A stretch of 64,000 nt of DNA from Natronincola peptidivorans (lineage in GTDB: Bacteria; Bacillota; Clostridia; Peptostreptococcales; Natronincolaceae). Position 1 is the stretch's first letter; the number at the start of each line of letters is the position of its first letter. The stretch covers positions 124,001-188,000 of the forward strand of contig NZ_FOHU01000004.1 of the NCBI RefSeq assembly GCF_900111615.1, given 5' to 3'. This document shows, piece after piece, positions 62,950 to 64,000 of the stretch. The notes below the pieces were generated by a model, which did no database searches, was not told where the DNA came from, and worked only from the letters and a program-made list of their open reading frames with translations. The position numbers were made by a program, and so were the translations under genes.

Positions 62950-63303
62950 TTATTCTAACCTTTCCATCAGCTTTAAACTGTAGCCTATGCTTTCTATTTC
63001 TGGACGATTTAGTATAGCTCCCTCCGCTGGTCTAATATTTAGCTTTAAAACAATTGCTTTTTGTCCTATTCCTTGATAAAACTGGATACGATTCATTGTT
63101 ACTGATACCTCCAATAAATCTGACATGGCTTCTGCTGTTGCTTCATGCCCTATTGCTGATATATAGCCATATTCCTTAATCAACTCTTTTGCTTCATCAA
63201 TGGTGATATCCGAAATCCTATATACTCCATTGGTGGTAACGACGGTACCGTTAAATAACGCTACTGGCTGTTTTTTTGATTTTGCTCCATTGTTTGTACT
63301 CAT
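62950..63303 (-). CDS. DUF1874/YddF protein, likely ring nuclease of the AcrIII-1/Crn2 family
   Basis: 117 residues. The core FNGTVV...GYISAIGHEATAEAMSDLL...NIRPAEGAIL matches the DUF1874 family (phage AcrIII-1, STIV B116, YddF). The catalytic histidine equivalent is H53 in IGHEAT; R91 and E94 follow at exactly the spacing of H47, R85 and E88 in AcrIII-1. Members degrade cyclic tetra-adenylate, the signal of type III CRISPR systems. No CRISPR locus is in this window, so it could protect the cell from its own or a mobile element's signal, or act on another cyclic nucleotide. It overlaps the DUF362 stop codon by four bases (ATGA). Confidence 0.8.
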   Translation of the reverse strand: MSTNNGAKSKKQPVALFNGTVVTTNGVYRISDITIDEAKELIKEYGYISAIGHEATAEAMSDLLEVSVTMNRIQFYQGIGQKAIVLKLNIRPAEGAILNRPEIESIGYSLKLMERLE

Positions 63304-64000
63304 ATTTTCTCCTCCAAATATTTCACGATGTCCTTTGCCTTTGGAGGGCAGCCCATGATGTTATTAGAAAATTCTTTGGTGCACAGGCCAATTCCCAGTC
63401 CTTCCAAGCTTTCCTTCTGAAAAGCCTGACCAATGTAGATTTTTTCCTTCAGTCTCCCTAGCTTTCCTTTATCCTCTAACCTTTGTAGCGCATGAATAAG
63501 ACTTCCATAGCAGGCTGAGCAGGCATCCTTTTGAACCACATGTTTGGCTAGTCTACTGACCTTATTAGAATCCTTTATCCCTATGGTATTCTTATTTTCT
63601 TTACCATACTCTGTGATGATGGCATTAGCTACATCGGTGGAGCCTACCCCTAGTTCTGCAGCTATGTTGATATAATCTACATCCTCTATGCTATATCCCA
63701 TCAGCTCTGCTACATAGCTGTCTATCAGTACTGGATCCTTGCCGATAATAATACGTTCCATTTCTACTGGGGTCCCTCCCTCTTCAAAGGTTAAATCCCC
63801 CATCATACCATCTACGATGGTTAGATCCTGTTTTAATGCTTTATTTAAGTAAGCGATTGGCTTATGAAGGCCTATTGTATGGTATCTTCTCTTTTCATTA
63901 TCGGGAATACATCCCTTCATATTTTTTAGAGCACAGGTCATTCTTGTTTGACAATGCCCCTTTAGTACTGGGAGGTTGATAAGAAAATCTACTTCATGGA
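63300..64000 (-). CDS. DUF362 domain protein (5' end beyond window)
   Basis: At least 233 residues visible; the start lies past the right edge, since the frame stays open through HEVDFLINLPVLKGHCQTRMT at the end of the window. The sequence VDFLINLPVLKGH, TCALKNMKGCIPD and the VDGMMGDLTFEEGGTPVEM loop are typical of DUF362, a family often found with ferredoxin-like clusters. Several cysteines (CSACYGS, GLCT, MGCPPK) may bind a cluster. Function unknown. Confidence 0.8.
   Translation of the reverse strand, partial: HEVDFLINLPVLKGHCQTRMTCALKNMKGCIPDNEKRRYHTIGLHKPIAYLNKALKQDLTIVDGMMGDLTFEEGGTPVEMERIIIGKDPVLIDSYVAELMGYSIEDVDYINIAAELGVGSTDVANAIITEYGKENKNTIGIKDSNKVSRLAKHVVQKDACSACYGSLIHALQRLEDKGKLGRLKEKIYIGQAFQKESLEGLGIGLCTKEFSNNIMGCPPKAKDIVKYLEEKI

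Noticed and set aside
1-64000. CRISPR arrays, tRNA, rRNA, transposases and prophage genes.
   Set aside because: Looked for because of the ring-nuclease-like gene and the repeats. No regularly spaced repeats, no cloverleaf or rRNA sequence, and no transposase or phage protein were seen.

Overview
The window is AT-rich chromosomal DNA from an anaerobic, spore-forming member of the Firmicutes, most like the Clostridia (Alkaliphilus/Natronincola type). Reasons: low GC, strong AGGAGG ribosome sites, a T-box leader, a PyrR-type pyr leader, a SigH-type promoter, an endospore-type YheC/D domain, 2-oxoacid:ferredoxin oxidoreductase and many radical SAM proteins. The organism is inferred from gene content only. 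No rRNA, tRNA, CRISPR array, transposase or phage gene was seen. Nearly everything up to 52.6 kb lies on the minus strand; a short plus-strand block covers 52.8-58.7 kb; the rest is minus again.

0-18.5 kb is one catabolic region: lipA, an AEC transporter, a DUF296 protein, a DctPQM TRAP transporter, a Tdh-like zinc dehydrogenase, two paralogous SDR dehydrogenases, a 3-hydroxyisobutyrate-dehydrogenase-like enzyme, lipB, an acetoin-dehydrogenase-type complex (E1 alpha, E1 beta, E2, E3) and an AcoR-type sigma-54 activator. Two operons, starting at 8111 and 16187, carry the same 17-base -24/-12 promoter and related 17-base palindromes upstream. This points to one sigma-54 regulon for import, oxidation and thiolytic cleavage of one substrate, with lipoate supply (lipB, perhaps lipA) attached.

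18.9-29 kb is the pyr operon (pyrC, F, carA, carB, pyrK, D, E) with psd as its last gene. Its leader has a PyrR-like loop, a 29-codon leader ORF and an attenuator. 29.3-33.2 kb is a T-box-controlled operon: serA, a D-malate/tartrate dehydrogenase relative and a TIM-barrel protein. 33.2-38.2 kb is an ABC transporter with a DUF3798 lipoprotein and unknown substrate. 38.7-44.3 kb holds two flavoproteins, a serine hydrolase with a small membrane partner, and a radical SAM protein. 44.7-47.9 kb is a four-gene siroheme-to-heme cluster (ahbC, D, A, B). 48-52.6 kb holds rarD, a two-subunit 2-oxoacid:ferredoxin oxidoreductase and a QueG-like Fe-S protein.

52.8-64 kb is the least explained part. It contains a GH10-like secreted protein behind a SigH-type promoter, a MurF-like/YheCD fusion, a Dps protein and several unknown membrane or lipoproteins. 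Beyond these lie a phosphoesterase paired with an unknown protein, a transglutaminase-like protein, a DUF1874 protein with the active-site spacing of AcrIII-1/Crn2 ring nucleases, a decayed second copy of that gene, and a DUF362 gene cut by the right edge. The strongest leads are the MurF-YheCD fusion, the ring-nuclease-like gene with its decayed twin, the sigma-54 regulon, and a two-copy structured repeat.
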